Shown here: positions 35,538 to 47,868 of the stretch, piece after piece
Position numbering within the stretch: the stretch's first letter is position 1
Layout: every line of letters starts with the position of its first letter
Assembly: GCA_021234535.1 (NCBI GenBank)
Contig: CM037843.1
Span: 4,110,820 to 4,174,819, forward strand
Direction: 5' to 3'
From: Stichopus chloronotus
Taxonomy: Eukaryota; Echinodermata; Holothuroidea; Aspidochirotida; Stichopodidae
DNA: 64,000 nt
The notes under the pieces: model-generated
Databases searched by the model: none
Seen by the model: the letters and a program-made list of their open reading frames with translations, nothing else
Told to the model about the DNA's origin: nothing
Program-made: the position numbers and the translations under genes

Positions 35538-37030
35538 TTATAATGTTCTTCACGGTTCCAAACCTTACTAATGAGGTCTGGGAAACAAAACACTAACAGC
35601 AGGTATTAAATAAATGAAATGAACAGAAGAAAAAATGTGAATGACAATAACCCTACAGAAAAGAGAAAGAAAAGGTGTAGAAAGGCTTCGGTTAATCCGA
35701 AAAAGATTATGTACACTGTCAACAACGTGTAAATTCTAAGTTAACAGAAAGGAAAATAAAGAAATACAAAAGAAATGCAGAACTGTTCTGGCAATTTGTT
35801 TCCAGACAATTTCTCTAATTCTTATTTATTTGTTTGTTTTATTTTCTGTAAATTAACAGGCATTTTCTTACAGTGCATGCATCATAGATGTATAACAAAT
35901 AATAAGTTTCTAATGAAGAATAATTTCATCTAGGAAAGATGAGCGGTGAGGAGAGTTTGGTCAATAGTCACCAAATTATTGAAAGAATATTTTAATCATG
36001 TTCACATAGAAATTGTTCAATTGAAATTAATAGTGGCCATACAGTGTTATATTAGCGTTCACAAGCAGGCATTACTTTGTTTGTTTAAGCTGTTTATGTC
36101 ATAAGTGCCCTCTCAAGTAATTATTTTGGTATCTCACTAAACTGACAAATTGGTATTGTATGCTCATCTAAGGTGCTTCAATATCATCGACTGTAAAATC
36201 AGAGAAGACGTGAAGATGATACAGATAACCTCACTGAAGAGAAAGGGCGATTCTTACAAAAGTATTAGAGTAATGTGACTCTGTTGAACAATTGAATCAA
36301 AGTACAATGTCCCACAATCATTTTCCTCCTCCTACCTTCCCTTTGAACAAAAACCCCTATCCCTCCTCATTCGGACTATAAACCATGTTTCGAAATACTC
36401 AGTTTTTTGTTTGTTTGGTTTTTTCAAATAAAAGCGTACTGATAAAATTATTTACCTAACTTTAACATGTATGAGCTGTGACGTTTTATTTTGAAAGGTT
36501 CTGTTAAGGAACCCACTCTGAATTGTTCAACAATTGTTTTCTTGTTGATCTATATGTACAAAATCTACAAACGGAGATACTGGATCAAAATCCCACAAGG
36601 GGGAGGGGGCACAAAAAATAGTGGATACATTCAGACAAACGAGACAACAAAGAAAATAAATAATGTCATTTTTCTGGTACGCTCCGGTTTTACCTGTCGT
36701 GATGGGGTTTCGCTTAGTGTCCCACAATTCTCATCTTCCAAGAGCAAAAATCCCGCCGACTCTGGTGTAGTTCTGGTAATGCTGTTTGCCCGTATTACAC
36801 TGGAACTTGACCCCCCTGAAAACAATTACTCTTGTGACATCATAAAAACAGAATAAATGCCGAGAATCAGCATTCGGGCAACTTGGTCAAAAATAATAAA
36901 TTCCGGCAAAAATTATCCCTGCCCACAGAAATTGTGACCCCAGTGTGCCTTTGTGTTGAATTAATATCAGTACGTACACTGTGTTGTTCATAAAGTTTGC
37001 CACCATATTCATTTCTATTTACGAAACAGA
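35538..37030. other. No gene recognised
   Basis: Holds a 121-codon chance frame at 36491-36856 with no recognisable domain or codon signature. Confidence 0.55.
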
Positions 37031-37034
37031 ATGT

Positions 37035-37044
37035 GCGCCCTCTG
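37035..37044 (-). promoter_or_regulatory. CTCF-like CAGAGGGCGC
   Basis: Minus-strand CAGAGGGCGC, a common CTCF core variant. Confidence 0.25.
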
Positions 37045-37437
37045 TTATCAACTTGTAACCAAATGGTGGTAGCAGACATAAATGAAAACTTATACCCATT
37101 AAACGAAGTTAACTAAGTGTGTGAAACATATCCAACAGTCCAAAGTTTATTTACAGAAAATAACCTTTTTAACGTGAATTAAATGCATTAACGACCAAAT
37201 AAGTAGACATATAAACATTCTTAAAAAGAAGTGGATACATTTGCAAAACTGATGTTTCCAAGAAAAGCGCCATTTTGAAGTTACCCAAAATTTCCAAGAG
37301 AACAAATTTTAAGGACATATGTGAACTATGTTGTAGTAAATAATAGAATGTTTATATTTGACATATACTTTTTCACATAACGATTGATTACATAACCTTG
37401 ACTATTACAAAGACCATGCATTCGAAAAAGGTGTAAA

Positions 37438-37445
37438 TGACGTCA
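37438..37445. promoter_or_regulatory. CRE palindrome TGACGTCA
   Basis: Exact 8-bp site, 70 bp before the 37507 hairpin. Confidence 0.25.
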
Positions 37446-37506
37446 AGTTATTTGCATTTAGAAAACATGTATGAATGACATATTAATATGAAACGGCAAC
37501 ACAGGG

Positions 37507-37536
37507 TTTGGTAGGGCCATTAATCCCCCTACCAAA
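37507..37536. other. Perfect 10-bp hairpin
   Basis: TTTGGTAGGG and CCCTACCAAA are separated by 10 nt. Confidence 0.5.
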
Positions 37537-37703
37537 GTGTAATTGTAATTATAGTGAAGACTAATTATGGATGAAGGACTGTTAGCACTATGTTACAGGG
37601 ATTATCGGTTTTGTAATCAATGTATTTGGACTTCTGGCTCAATCTTCTCTTCAACAAACGTGCATCTTGCAATTCGTTCGTCTCGCCAGATCAATGTTTG
37701 AAT

Positions 37704-37713
37704 AGATGGCGCC
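37704..37713 (+). promoter_or_regulatory. AGATGGCGCC motif (CTCF-like)
   Basis: Context AATAGATGGCGCCC. Confidence 0.35.
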
Positions 37714-38675
37714 CTTTCTGTAAAGTATAGATAGAAAAGAATACCGTTTGTCTTGGTATCACGAAGGGGCAGTGTAAATCGTTATCAAACTTATCACCAT
37801 AAAATCTTCAATTCACGGAGACCTAAGATGGAAATAAGAGTTTATTTTAAAGGGGAAAAAAATTATATTTTTGTTAAACCAGTGAGCATGAACACAGAAT
37901 AATAGGATAACTAAAAACAATGGAAGGACAGTGTCTTCTGTACAAACAAATTAGATTCTCACAGAAAGAAATTCAGTTATTTGCTGCTCACAAACATTTT
38001 TTTCGAAAAAAAATTTCGAAAAAAGTGATGCATTCCATTTCCCCTAACTCATGTTATGTATTTTTTGAAGAGATGCAATTTTTTATATTTTTTATGAGAC
38101 TGAATGGTTTAACAATGATAAAAAGCTACTTTCTCGGGTTTATGCCATATTGTTACATTGAAACTCCTTATTTCCCTAGGACTGTTACTTTGACATACTT
38201 TCTCCCCAAACTGGTTTATACAATCAATCTTGTATGAAGCAGGGGATATGTTCAGTTTCTCATTTTTATTTTATAGAAAATAAAGAATAACTAAATTTGT
38301 TGCAAATTTAGGCATTCGTTATCCAGTGCCACATTTATACCATAAAATAGTATACTGCTTAGAAGAACGTTAGAAGTAAATACTGAATCTTGTTTTTATT
38401 ATAATAATAAGACATATTTGACAAACAGAGAAAGTAGAGCTGGAAGAAAAGCCTACATTGTTAATCTTCCATCAATCTATTCCATTTGATATTAGTCTGG
38501 AAACAACATCTACGCCTCGTTTCTTCAAGGAGACATTTCAATAATGAGAGTGTCAATTACGGTACAAAGAAGAGGAATTGAGTTATTTTAGGGGGCTAAA
38601 AAGTTAACGACCCTTAAATGTAAATGTGCAAATAACCACAACGAAACTCCTAAGCAAACGCATTTCTTTCAAAAA

Positions 38676-38712
38676 GTAGTCTATTTTTGACAAATAGACT
38701 ACGGTACCGTAG
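38676..38712. other. Hairpin overlapping a 14-bp palindrome
   Basis: GTAGTCTATTT/AAATAGACTAC (11-bp arms, 5-nt loop) shares its last bases with CTACGGTACCGTAG (38699-38712), a perfect palindrome. The two structures compete for CTAC, so only one can form fully at a time. Confidence 0.5.
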
Positions 38713-38859
38713 TTTTTTACCTTTTTACCGTGAAAAGTATGTCCGGTTTTGTGGTGTACATTTGAAAACATACATGCCAAAATTTCACCCTGTCGGAGAG
38801 GACATTTCTCCTTATAGCGGCCTTACTGGGGTATACATGATATCGTGCCCTGTAATTTT

Positions 38860-38869
38860 AGAGGGCGCT
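38860..38869 (+). promoter_or_regulatory. CTCF-like AGAGGGCGCT
   Basis: Matches the AGRGGGCGCT half of the CTCF consensus. Confidence 0.25.
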
Positions 38870-39482
38870 CACTTCAGTCGTTCTGCACACACTTTAGTTA
38901 CTGTTAGAAACCTTACGTTATTGTAAATATATAATCTTTGTTTTGTCCTCTGCCATTTGGAACACTACATACAATTTATTTATGACATCATGAATCCCAC
39001 TCATGTTCAAAAAGGTCACATGTTGCAGATCTGAACATTCGTTAATGTAAGGGCCTGAGACACTCATGAAAGATAATAGCATATCCTGCTTTTAAACAGA
39101 GCAGTGATGATACAATTAAACCAAAGAGCTCCGTGCGGTAGCTCCATCATTAAACAAAGGACCATGATTTTTTTTACCTCAGAGATAGGAAGGATATGAA
39201 TCTGTGGAAGGTTTCAATTTTGAATAATTACATACTACATAATTTGAAAGAAGGTGGAAAACCTCAGGCTTGCAAAGGTGATAATAGAAATTTTAAAGGT
39301 TACGTTTTCTTTTATATATTTTATTTTTGGATGTACCCCTATTATGTCAGAAATTGCGTGTTTATTCTGTCTGAACGAACTGAAACGTAAATGAAGTAGG
39401 TCTAAGCTATTCACATCCTAGTTTCTTTACTATAGATTTGACAGTATAAATAATAACTGTATAATGATACAGGATCTTCTAT

Positions 39483-39492
39483 AGATGGCGCC
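39483..39492 (+). promoter_or_regulatory. AGATGGCGCC motif (CTCF-like)
   Basis: Context ATAGATGGCGCCATACA, shared over 17 bases with the copy at 26797. Confidence 0.35.
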
Positions 39493-39734
39493 ATACACTT
39501 TAACTTTTAGAGCTAACCATTTTAACGTCATTTTTTCATCGTAGGGAGAGGCAACTCTGCAATTTCTCAGGTTTCATCACCCTTGCCAATGCCCATCTTC
39601 ATCTAAACTTTCTGTAAACCAACTTTAAAGACTATTATTCTAGATTTCCTCATTCCCCTAGCTATTCCGATTCTTTCAATCAAGTCCAAGGGAAAGAAGG
39701 AAAATAAGATATTTCCTCCGAGAGACAAACTTAG

Positions 39735-39775
39735 TAGAGAGAGATGGAGAGAGAGATGGAGAGAGACAGCGGTTG
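39735..39775. repeat. (AG)n/AGATGG microsatellite
   Basis: AGAGAGAGATGGAGAGAGAG-type repeats. Confidence 0.9.
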
Positions 39776-39999
39776 AGCTGGAGGAGGAAGAGAGCCATGG
39801 AGAGAATCACTAAACCATCGCCTCGCCCTCAGGTCTACCTACGTTAAAGACAATCAACTTTGTTGGAACAGTTGCAATAATAAGATTTTGCTTTGCTTCA
39901 TAGTTTCTCGGTCAGCTTCGGATCGATACCGAAGTAGCTTGATTCTTCCAATTCTGCGATGATTCTATTTCCTTCATTTACACGAGAGCAGGTGGTATC

Positions 40000-40190
40000 A
40001 TCAACCCGCTGCCGCTGGGACAAAAAAAGAAAGAAAGAAAGAAGAAATCGTCATCGGGAAGCCGACGCGCCGATTACCCGCTCTCTTGCGGGTTTCCATG
40101 CCTAACGGAGGAGGGTTCGTTCACCGGCTTGTGTGTATAATACAACCTGCCGCACGAGGCGGTTGCCGTGTCGGCCTTCTCGGGAACAAC
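40000..40190. promoter_or_regulatory. CpG-rich patch
   Basis: About 20 CpGs in 190 bp, with a small hairpin ACCCGC/GCGGGT. The frame on the + strand (40086-40271) is not recognised. Possible promoter or conserved non-coding element. Confidence 0.3.
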
Positions 40191-40299
40191 ATTTGTATTG
40201 CTGGTTTACAAAAAAAAAAGGAAAGAAAAGATAATAGCAATAATCGTAAAGTTAACTCGTTAACAAGATAACATTATCTGCCTCTTTGGTGAGAGACTG

Positions 40300-42250
40300 T
40301 TTAATTAAGATTTTTGATAATTATGTAATGATGTAATTAACATCATGTTGGTATAAGCATATCTGTCACATGAGAGCCTCTTTCAGTAAATAAATCTTCT
40401 AATTTAGAGCCGAGAGATACAGAATAGATTGAGTTTGTGGAATGTACCGTACGTGAAGAAGAGAAACAGTTGGAGATAAGTATGTGTGTGTGGGGGTAGG
40501 GGAGTATTATGTGTCTGAGGGTAATTTGCAAGTAAAGCGAAAAATGATAGCTTAGGTGCGAGTAACAATTTAGGCCTCATCTGAAATTCCGACCTTTAGT
40601 TATACTGACGTGTCAAAAACTGACTGTCCATTTCCTCCGCATTATCTCACGTTACCAACTCTACAAACACCTTAATATTTATATGACCCTGAAGTTTCGT
40701 CAATTAAGGCAACTTGCCAATGATTAACCACAGCAGCTCAAACTCAAAAACAGTTCGAAATTTGTGTATTATTATTACTACTTTTTTTTTTCGTTCAACA
40801 GCACAATTTATATTATATCGCTAAAATGACAATCAAATTATTATAGGTTTTACTGCAACGTAACGGAAATTTTACGTCAGATGTATGAATCGCAATACAT
40901 TAAAAAAATATATAAGAGTCTAAGACTTAGTCACGACGTAGATTACGTAATCAGGTACCGGGCAAAGTCTGATAAGCCCAGTGCAATATTTACCATGATA
41001 TTCACATGCTTAAGACTTGTACCTTTATTTATAGATATATAAACAATAAATTATACCACGTGTCTTTTGTAACATTGTAAACCCTAAAAAGGCTTCACAC
41101 ATGCCCCACCATACAAGAAGTAACGTACTCTTTACAGTAACCAAGCGTAACACGAAACAAAGGAAAGCTTCCCTGAATAGTTATTGTTTTAAAATTAAAA
41201 GTGATCTCCAGATTGATATAAAGATCTGTCAGTCGCGTAAAACCTCTAAATGTAAAATAAAATCTTATTTCTGTGGAAAATATGACTTGTGAACTGTTTG
41301 CTAGATTTGAGTTGAGTCTTCTTTTTTCTCTTCTTGTTTTATTTGTTGTTTTTCGTGTTTTGTTTTTCCTTTAAGGTCGTCTGGCTACGATAAACATTTT
41401 TTTTGTTTTCCATTTAAAACTCCCAATTTGATGGATTTTTAGCCAAACTACAGCAGTGAATCAATGGGTTGATTTTCCACGGAGTTAACAGTATGTAAAT
41501 TTACGTTGTTCCAACGATTTACACGTATACAGCAACAACAACGCCAGCGTGTTATCAGTGTCATATATTGCGTACTGCTAGCATGATGCGCTGAGAGGAA
41601 GTTACGGTACTTTACTGTGAACGAAAACATTCGAACAATAAATTGGAACCTGACTCTATGATTAGCGTTGAAGCTATGCATGAATACACTTAAACGGCGA
41701 GGTTCGGCGGCCACATCATGTGACTGCCCTTTTTGCAATTTCGATAGCGCTATTTTGAGTTTTCTTTTTTTTTCTCGAAATTTCGGTACAGTCCAAAAAT
41801 AAATGCACATTTGTTTGGCCCCTAAGTATTAGATACATTTACTTTGAAAATTAACTTTATTCCCCCCACCCCACCCAAAAACCCCTCCATTTTCTTATGT
41901 TTGTATGCAATGAACGGAATCATCAAATATATTTCGACAACTCATTTCCACAACAAAATTATCACTTTGGAATTGAAAAGTCTTTATGCGATTCCATAAT
42001 CAGATAATAGTTTTCGGCTTAACTCTTGGAATCAGCTGTTGAAAATTGAGGTCGCGATCACAGCACAATGCAAACATTACGCTAATATAAAGGTTTGACT
42101 GGTAACATTTGCCGACGTAACCTGGCCTCAAACTTGCAGAACTAACTGTTGTTTCAAACTTCGACCTTACACCCATACCTTATCGACATCCTACACCAGA
42201 ATAATCAGTTACGTACTGTAATGAACGTCACGGTCTCCCACAAATATTTG
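40300..42250. other. No gene recognised
   Basis: AT-rich sequence. The small frames at 41101-41292 (+) and 41448-41810 (minus) show no family motif. Confidence 0.55.
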
Positions 42251-42256
42251 CATTAG

Positions 42257-42345
<89 letters not shown>
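42257..42345. repeat. (TA)n microsatellite with (CTA)n tail
   Basis: About 88 bases of TA with one TACA interruption, then CTACTACTAC. Confidence 0.97.
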
Positions 42346-43278
42346 TACTACTACTTCCTGAATACTTGAAAAATGGTTGACAAAAAAAAAACGAACATTT
42401 TTCGTTTGAGTGAGTTGAATCGAATGGCTTTGCTCGGCATTCATGCCTGCAATTAATAAAATAGAGTCGTCAGAAATTCCTCGGAGAACTCTGAGGAGCA
42501 TATTACGTTTGATTCTCAAAACTCGTAAGTCGATCTTTCAGGGACTATGAAATCTCATCAGACATCATGTAGTAGTTTGGTTAATCATATTTCATTCGAG
42601 TCATAAGACAATCGCTTCTTAATCGATATTTGAAATTGGAATATAACAACAACAACAAAAAATCATCGCACATTCTTCATTTTATTCACTGTGCTGTACT
42701 ATTTTATTGATGATTCCTTTTCAAACATGCCTCGGTATAGCTTCAATTTGCAAAGCTGCAATCAGCTGGTACTGACAATATCCACACACTGAGATTATTT
42801 TTTATCCCGGGTAGCGTAGACAGTGACTAGCCTATTTTTCTTAGGCTATCAGGTATAGGCCTTCACATCAGATATCACCATTAAAACAATATAGATACAT
42901 TTTTAAAACGTTTTGCGGCACTGCAAACGGGAACTTTGTCACTATAATAAAAGTCTTCTTTTTAATGAAATTTTCTTGACTGTGAAACTTTGTCTCTGAA
43001 AATTTGTTGTCAGACTATTTCATTCTTACGATGAATAACCTAAGAAAGACATGCTGTGCACAGTGGGGTGGTGTAACAACAATATTTGCTGAAGGGAAAC
43101 GGTACACGGTTCGATAAAACCTTCCCGGGTTTTGCCCAATTTCCACGGTATGTAGTAAAGACTTTCTTCACTAATTCATTTTCAAAGTTCAGAATACGAG
43201 TCCAATGTATACGAAGTAATAGTGTTCGTCGGAATTCAAAAATTCTTTTGCTCCAGTAACAGTAAGATACACTTATGG

Positions 43279-43328
43279 AAGATCCAGTGGCAAATTTGTG
43301 AACCTTTTCACCACTGATTCTGGATCTT
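43279..43328. other. Stem-loop with 12-bp complementary arm
   Basis: AAGATCCAGTGG pairs with CCACTG and CTGGATCTT, with a short bulge; the loop is about 20 nt. Confidence 0.4.
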
Positions 43329-43438
43329 ATACAAGACCGAGAAGGCGGGGCTTATCAGTCATCGAGCTGTAAATATCTCGCAAAAGCCACAAAAAAAAAA
43401 AACAAGTGTTACTTGAATATGTCCATATCTCGCTAATA

Positions 43439-43446
43439 TGACGTCA
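43439..43446. promoter_or_regulatory. CRE palindrome TGACGTCA
   Basis: Exact site, extended to ATGACGTCAT. Confidence 0.25.
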
Positions 43447-44330
43447 TCTGTCTGCACCATTAGAGATGGTTCTTGCTTTACAAATCGATGTTCTGTTCTA
43501 GAATGAAATCTCCAAAAAAGAGAAATCACTTCACAGTCTAAAAAGTGCATGAATATTCATCAACCTTTTTTTCAGAAAAGCAACCCACAAGCTGGACGTG
43601 TTTTCTTCGGTTCACAATGCAGAACGCTTCTTCAGTTACTGGACAATCTAAGGGACAGTGCCAAGTGTCGCCCCCAAGTATCTCCTCCAGGCTCCCTCTT
43701 TGATTCATGCCTTTCTTCTACGCACCCTTTCTGTCCCACATCCACCACCCCCCCTGTTTCCCCAAAACACATCTTTGTGTTTTCCTAAACTGTTTTCATC
43801 ACAGAGCAGTAGAATCTTCCAAAATCGTTGGACGACAATCCCGTGACATGTGTAGACAAGTTTTAATAAATGTAACTCTGTTATGTTTTTTTCCCACAGT
43901 TATTTTATATGACACTGTGATAGGTTTATACAAAAATATTGTTGTATCATTCAAGGGTTGTTAGTACATTATGGTTGTAAAAAAAGGTGTAAGAGAATGA
44001 TGTAGGTTTCATAGTAATCGTAAAAAGTAACTTTCTCTGATGTGGAGACTGTGGAAATTTAAGGGCATCGAGCAGTTATCATATAGCCACGTAACGTCTG
44101 AGAACCTTAAGTACAATAATTCAAAAGTTGACATATGGCTGACCACATATAAAAACAGACCTACATCGGCCTCAAGTATGGTGCTCTGCTATGACCTACC
44201 AGTCAGAATCTGCATTCCCTGCAGACCTGGGGCAAGTGGACATCGCAACATTCAGATAATGAGTTTAAAAAGCAGTTTCCATATCGCTTTGTACTGGGAT
44301 AGTACAATAGCCCGTATATAACCCGAGTCA

Positions 44331-44420
44331 AGACTAGTTGAGACTAGCTGAAGCGAGTTGAGATTACTTGAGACGAGTTAAAAGTAGTTGAGACTTTTTG
44401 AGACTACATGAGACTAGTAA
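44331..44420 (+). repeat. 10-bp minisatellite (AGACTAGTTG)9
   Basis: Nine consecutive units of exactly 10 bp, each a variant of AGACTAGTTG. The period near one DNA helical turn repeats AGACT on one face. Confidence 0.92.
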
Positions 44421-44498
44421 AACTTTTTTATTATACAGTAGATGATCCCTGGATCCGTTACACTCTGAGTAACAATTAACAACGATGTCCCATTAATT

Positions 44499-44524
44499 GT
44501 CTCAAGTTTAGTCTCAACTCAACT
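44499..44524 (-). repeat. Inverted counterpart of the 10-bp minisatellite
   Basis: GTCTCAAGTTTAGTCTCAAC and the next six bases are the reverse complement of about 2.5 units, 79 bp beyond the array. The two could pair. Confidence 0.75.
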
Positions 44525-45312
44525 ATTCTTACTCTATCTGCAAAGTGACAAAGACATTTGATTAAAATCATACATTAAAGATGTAAAGTTCAGGACGAGA
44601 CCAATGTTCACCTTATTTAGACGCAAGAAGTTGGAAATTGGTCCAACATAAAGAATCAAAGATGAGTTCACTCTGATTGGTCTCTTACTAAAGGGAACCC
44701 CATAAATCCCATACACGTGACACAAATATAAAACAGATACCGATATGATTAAATTGGGGATCGTACTGCTTCTACTGGTGGATCATTCATGCATGCCACA
44801 AGAGAAACCAACTTAAGCAAGCATAAAAGTTTTCTCAATCGTGACTTCAGTGTGATTCACCTGTTCACGTAAGCCGCCAATTTCGCAGCCATTTTTGAAT
44901 AAAAAAAAATTCTTTTTTTTTTGTGTAAGTTTATCCTCAACACTTCATTACCAAAGAGGGAATAAGACTTCTCATGATAACCCTAAAATGGAAATCTGAA
45001 ATACTATTTTGCTTTCATTGGCATGAATTCAGCAGCGTTTTGACGGTGTAATAATTTTCTTGCCAACTTGTTTCCTGCAAACAGTCACTGTAGAAACAAT
45101 GAGGTCGACTCTAATAACCTTGATATGAATTTTGCTTTCAAAATGAACGAAAAAAAAGCAAACATATTTCTCAATAATAACTTAATATTATCCGACCTTG
45201 TTTATAACATTTTGTTTACCCTTTGCCTTTAAACGAATTTATTCAAATTCTTTTCATTAATGAATTGTACTCTTGAGACTAGAGACAGTTAATCAACTAA
45301 ATGAAACAAAGA

Positions 45313-45313
<1 letters not shown>

Positions 45314-45400
<87 letters not shown>
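45314..45400. repeat. (TA)n microsatellite
   Basis: About 87 bases of pure TA. Confidence 0.97.
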
Positions 45401-45405
<5 letters not shown>

Positions 45406-45840
45406 TCTGCTGATTTTTGCTGGTTTCATAAGAGCTGCACCAACAATTCCTCCTAGCCGATACGTTCGATATGATTTTCTTTCTTTTCTCACGTGATGGG
45501 TTGTGATAACTTTTTTTTCAATTTACTCCAGATTAATTGTCGACTTGAGGATTGCGAAAATGGATCTCAATGGATCATACAATATGCATGACGGATTTGA
45601 TTATTGTCTTTTACATCAGAGTACAATTCAACAATTCTTCTTCTTCTTTTTTTTTTTCATTCATATCCTTGTTCTTCATCGTCTTTTCCTACTTCACTTT
45701 TCTTCATGCAGTATTTCTATTTTCATTTGGAAAACTTAAGCAACCTTTCCTTCTTCTTATTTTATTTATCAAATCTTGAAAAGAGGATGGGCCCCCTTAC
45801 ACGTTATTTAAAACTCCCCCCGTTAACTTTTCTTTAAGTG

Positions 45841-46320
45841 TTCGCAAGCGCGATCGTTTCTCATCGGGACGAGAATTCTTCAAATTAATTTCCATATCTT
45901 GCATTCAATAGTCGATTTTACCAAGCTATTATATTACAGCGAAAGAAAGCACAGTCGACAATAATGAAGCGTTGAGATATCTTCAGTTGTTGGCTCGAGG
46001 ACCCCTCGGCGACCAGCTATACCCCCGGGTGGTACCGTAATCGCTTTGACAAAACTCGCTCAAGAGCCATTCGACTCCTTGTTTTAGGCTTGTTGGAAAA
46101 TCTTTGACTCGCAGGAGATAACAACCGTTAGGGTGCATGTCCCATAGAGCAGCGAGAGCCCTTCAGTGGGATTATCGCGTCGAGATCTCGCGCTAAACCT
46201 CTCTAAGCGCGGCGAAGGACCGCTTACTTTCGGATGTCAAGAGCGCTCCCCGCGGGTACTGCTTTCTTTACAAGTGTTAGCTGGCTCGTTGCGAGACAGG
46301 TCTCGAGCTGTGTAGAGAAA
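45841..46320. promoter_or_regulatory. CpG island-like patch
   Basis: I count 37 CpGs in 480 bp in otherwise CpG-poor DNA, the largest such patch in the window. A promoter is the usual reading. A possible first exon on the + strand lies at its right end. Confidence 0.4.
46234..46319 (+). CDS. Candidate first exon (unrecognised)
   Basis: An ATG near the right end of the CpG patch opens 28 complete codons, starting MSRALPAGTAFFTSV, before a donor-like GTAAAG. The segment has Arg, Ser and Ala, one Glu near its end and no Asp, as in mitochondrial targeting peptides, but this could be chance. No downstream exon was identified. Confidence 0.13.
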
Positions 46321-47078
46321 GTAAAGAAAAAAACAGTGTGTGATTCTTTTTCCCCTCTCTTCTTCTCTCTCTCTATCTTTTTTTTTTCTTCTGGAAATTG
46401 GAAATACTGCGCGGTTCGCTAAAAGCATGGTAATGGCATATCTCAGGGTGAACAAGAATCGACGATGAGAAGGAGAACCGGTGTAAAAGTTGTCTTTCTG
46501 TCATCTTTCCATAATAATTGATTTATGAGGAGTAGTAAGTGACGAATCAGGAGAAGAGGTTTATAGAAACTGACCCCCTTCCTGGAGGAGCAGAACGGAG
46601 AGGCGAATTTTTAGAGCATAATGTTTTTTTTTTGTTAACTTTCAGTGCAATGAGTGAGAGTGTAGCTGTGAAGGAATATATTTTTTGCTGATCTACTTTC
46701 GGCGTTTACGTTTATTTTTGTTTATTTTTTCTTGTTTGTTGTTTCGTCTTTACCTAGTAACAGCTTAGGAGGAAGTAAAACACTGGTGGGGCAAATCACC
46801 GGTCTGGAAAAGGTTTTAATTGCCTGCCCCATACGACTTTCAATTTTACATGTTCGATATGAACGGGTACATAATAATTGTGTAATATGACATCATAATA
46901 CGTCTTATTATGACATTTCAACACAATCACTATTTCGCTCGAGTCCTAGTATTATTTCGTTACAAATGAACGGATGTCAGTGGGGTATAATTAACAAGAC
47001 AATTAAGTTCTTTAAGTCAATGATAGTAAGGTCCGTATTTATGGTAAGATATAGGGTGTCATTTTAGTTTGTTGAAGC

Positions 47079-47082
<4 letters not shown>

Positions 47083-47170
<88 letters not shown>

Positions 47171-47187
47171 ATATGTATATATATATA
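47083..47187. repeat. (TA)n microsatellite
   Basis: About 77 bases of pure TA followed by TATG-interrupted repeats. Confidence 0.97.
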
Positions 47188-47853
47188 GAACGTGTTCCGA
47201 AAGGCGGTTAGGGTAAACGCACCGTTGATGGTACGTAGCGACACAATTTTCGTGCATGACACCACTATGTAATAGACCTGTTTACATCTATTCGGCTCAT
47301 TCGGGATCTCCGGCACTTTAACTTATTAGATTGCTCTCTTTTGCTTCTTTTCCTGTTTTTGTTTTTTTTTTTGTGGTTGTTAAACTTCAAGGTCGTCCTT
47401 TGTGCCAAACGTTTGATTACCAAATTTTTCTTTCAGAAACTTTTTTAACTCTCAACATGAGCAGGTGGTTTACACTGAAAAGTTAATTAAAGATTCAACA
47501 TTGTAATCTCGTTATGCAGGGGTTCTATAAAGATACAACCGCGAAATGAGGCTTAGTAACGGCTGTATGGAAGGATATGATGTCATTGAATCTTGATATT
47601 GTTTTGTGAAATTATGAACGAGAGTGACAGATGCAGTTATTTCAAGTTTGCCTAAAAAAAGGATTAGTGTGTGTGTATTACACCTTCAACTGGTCTTAGT
47701 ATTAATTATTCTTTACTCAAGCTTCTTCAACAAATTAGTTCGTGAGTTTTTAGTTTTATTTCTTTCTGTTTTCGTTCCCTCGTAGAAAATGTGTCACTTT
47801 CTTAAAGAGTCTCCTGAAAAGCGTTAACTTTTTAAATCTTCAAATTTCAAAAA

Positions 47854-47868
47854 GGGGGGGGGGGGGGG
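47854..47868. repeat. G15 homopolymer
   Basis: Fifteen consecutive G residues. Confidence 0.95.

Noticed and set aside
36491..36856. 121-codon frame
   Set aside because: No family motif, low-complexity Gly run, no splice or promoter context.
44040..44321. 93-codon frame with a Cys-rich part
   Set aside because: The cysteine spacing fits no family I know.
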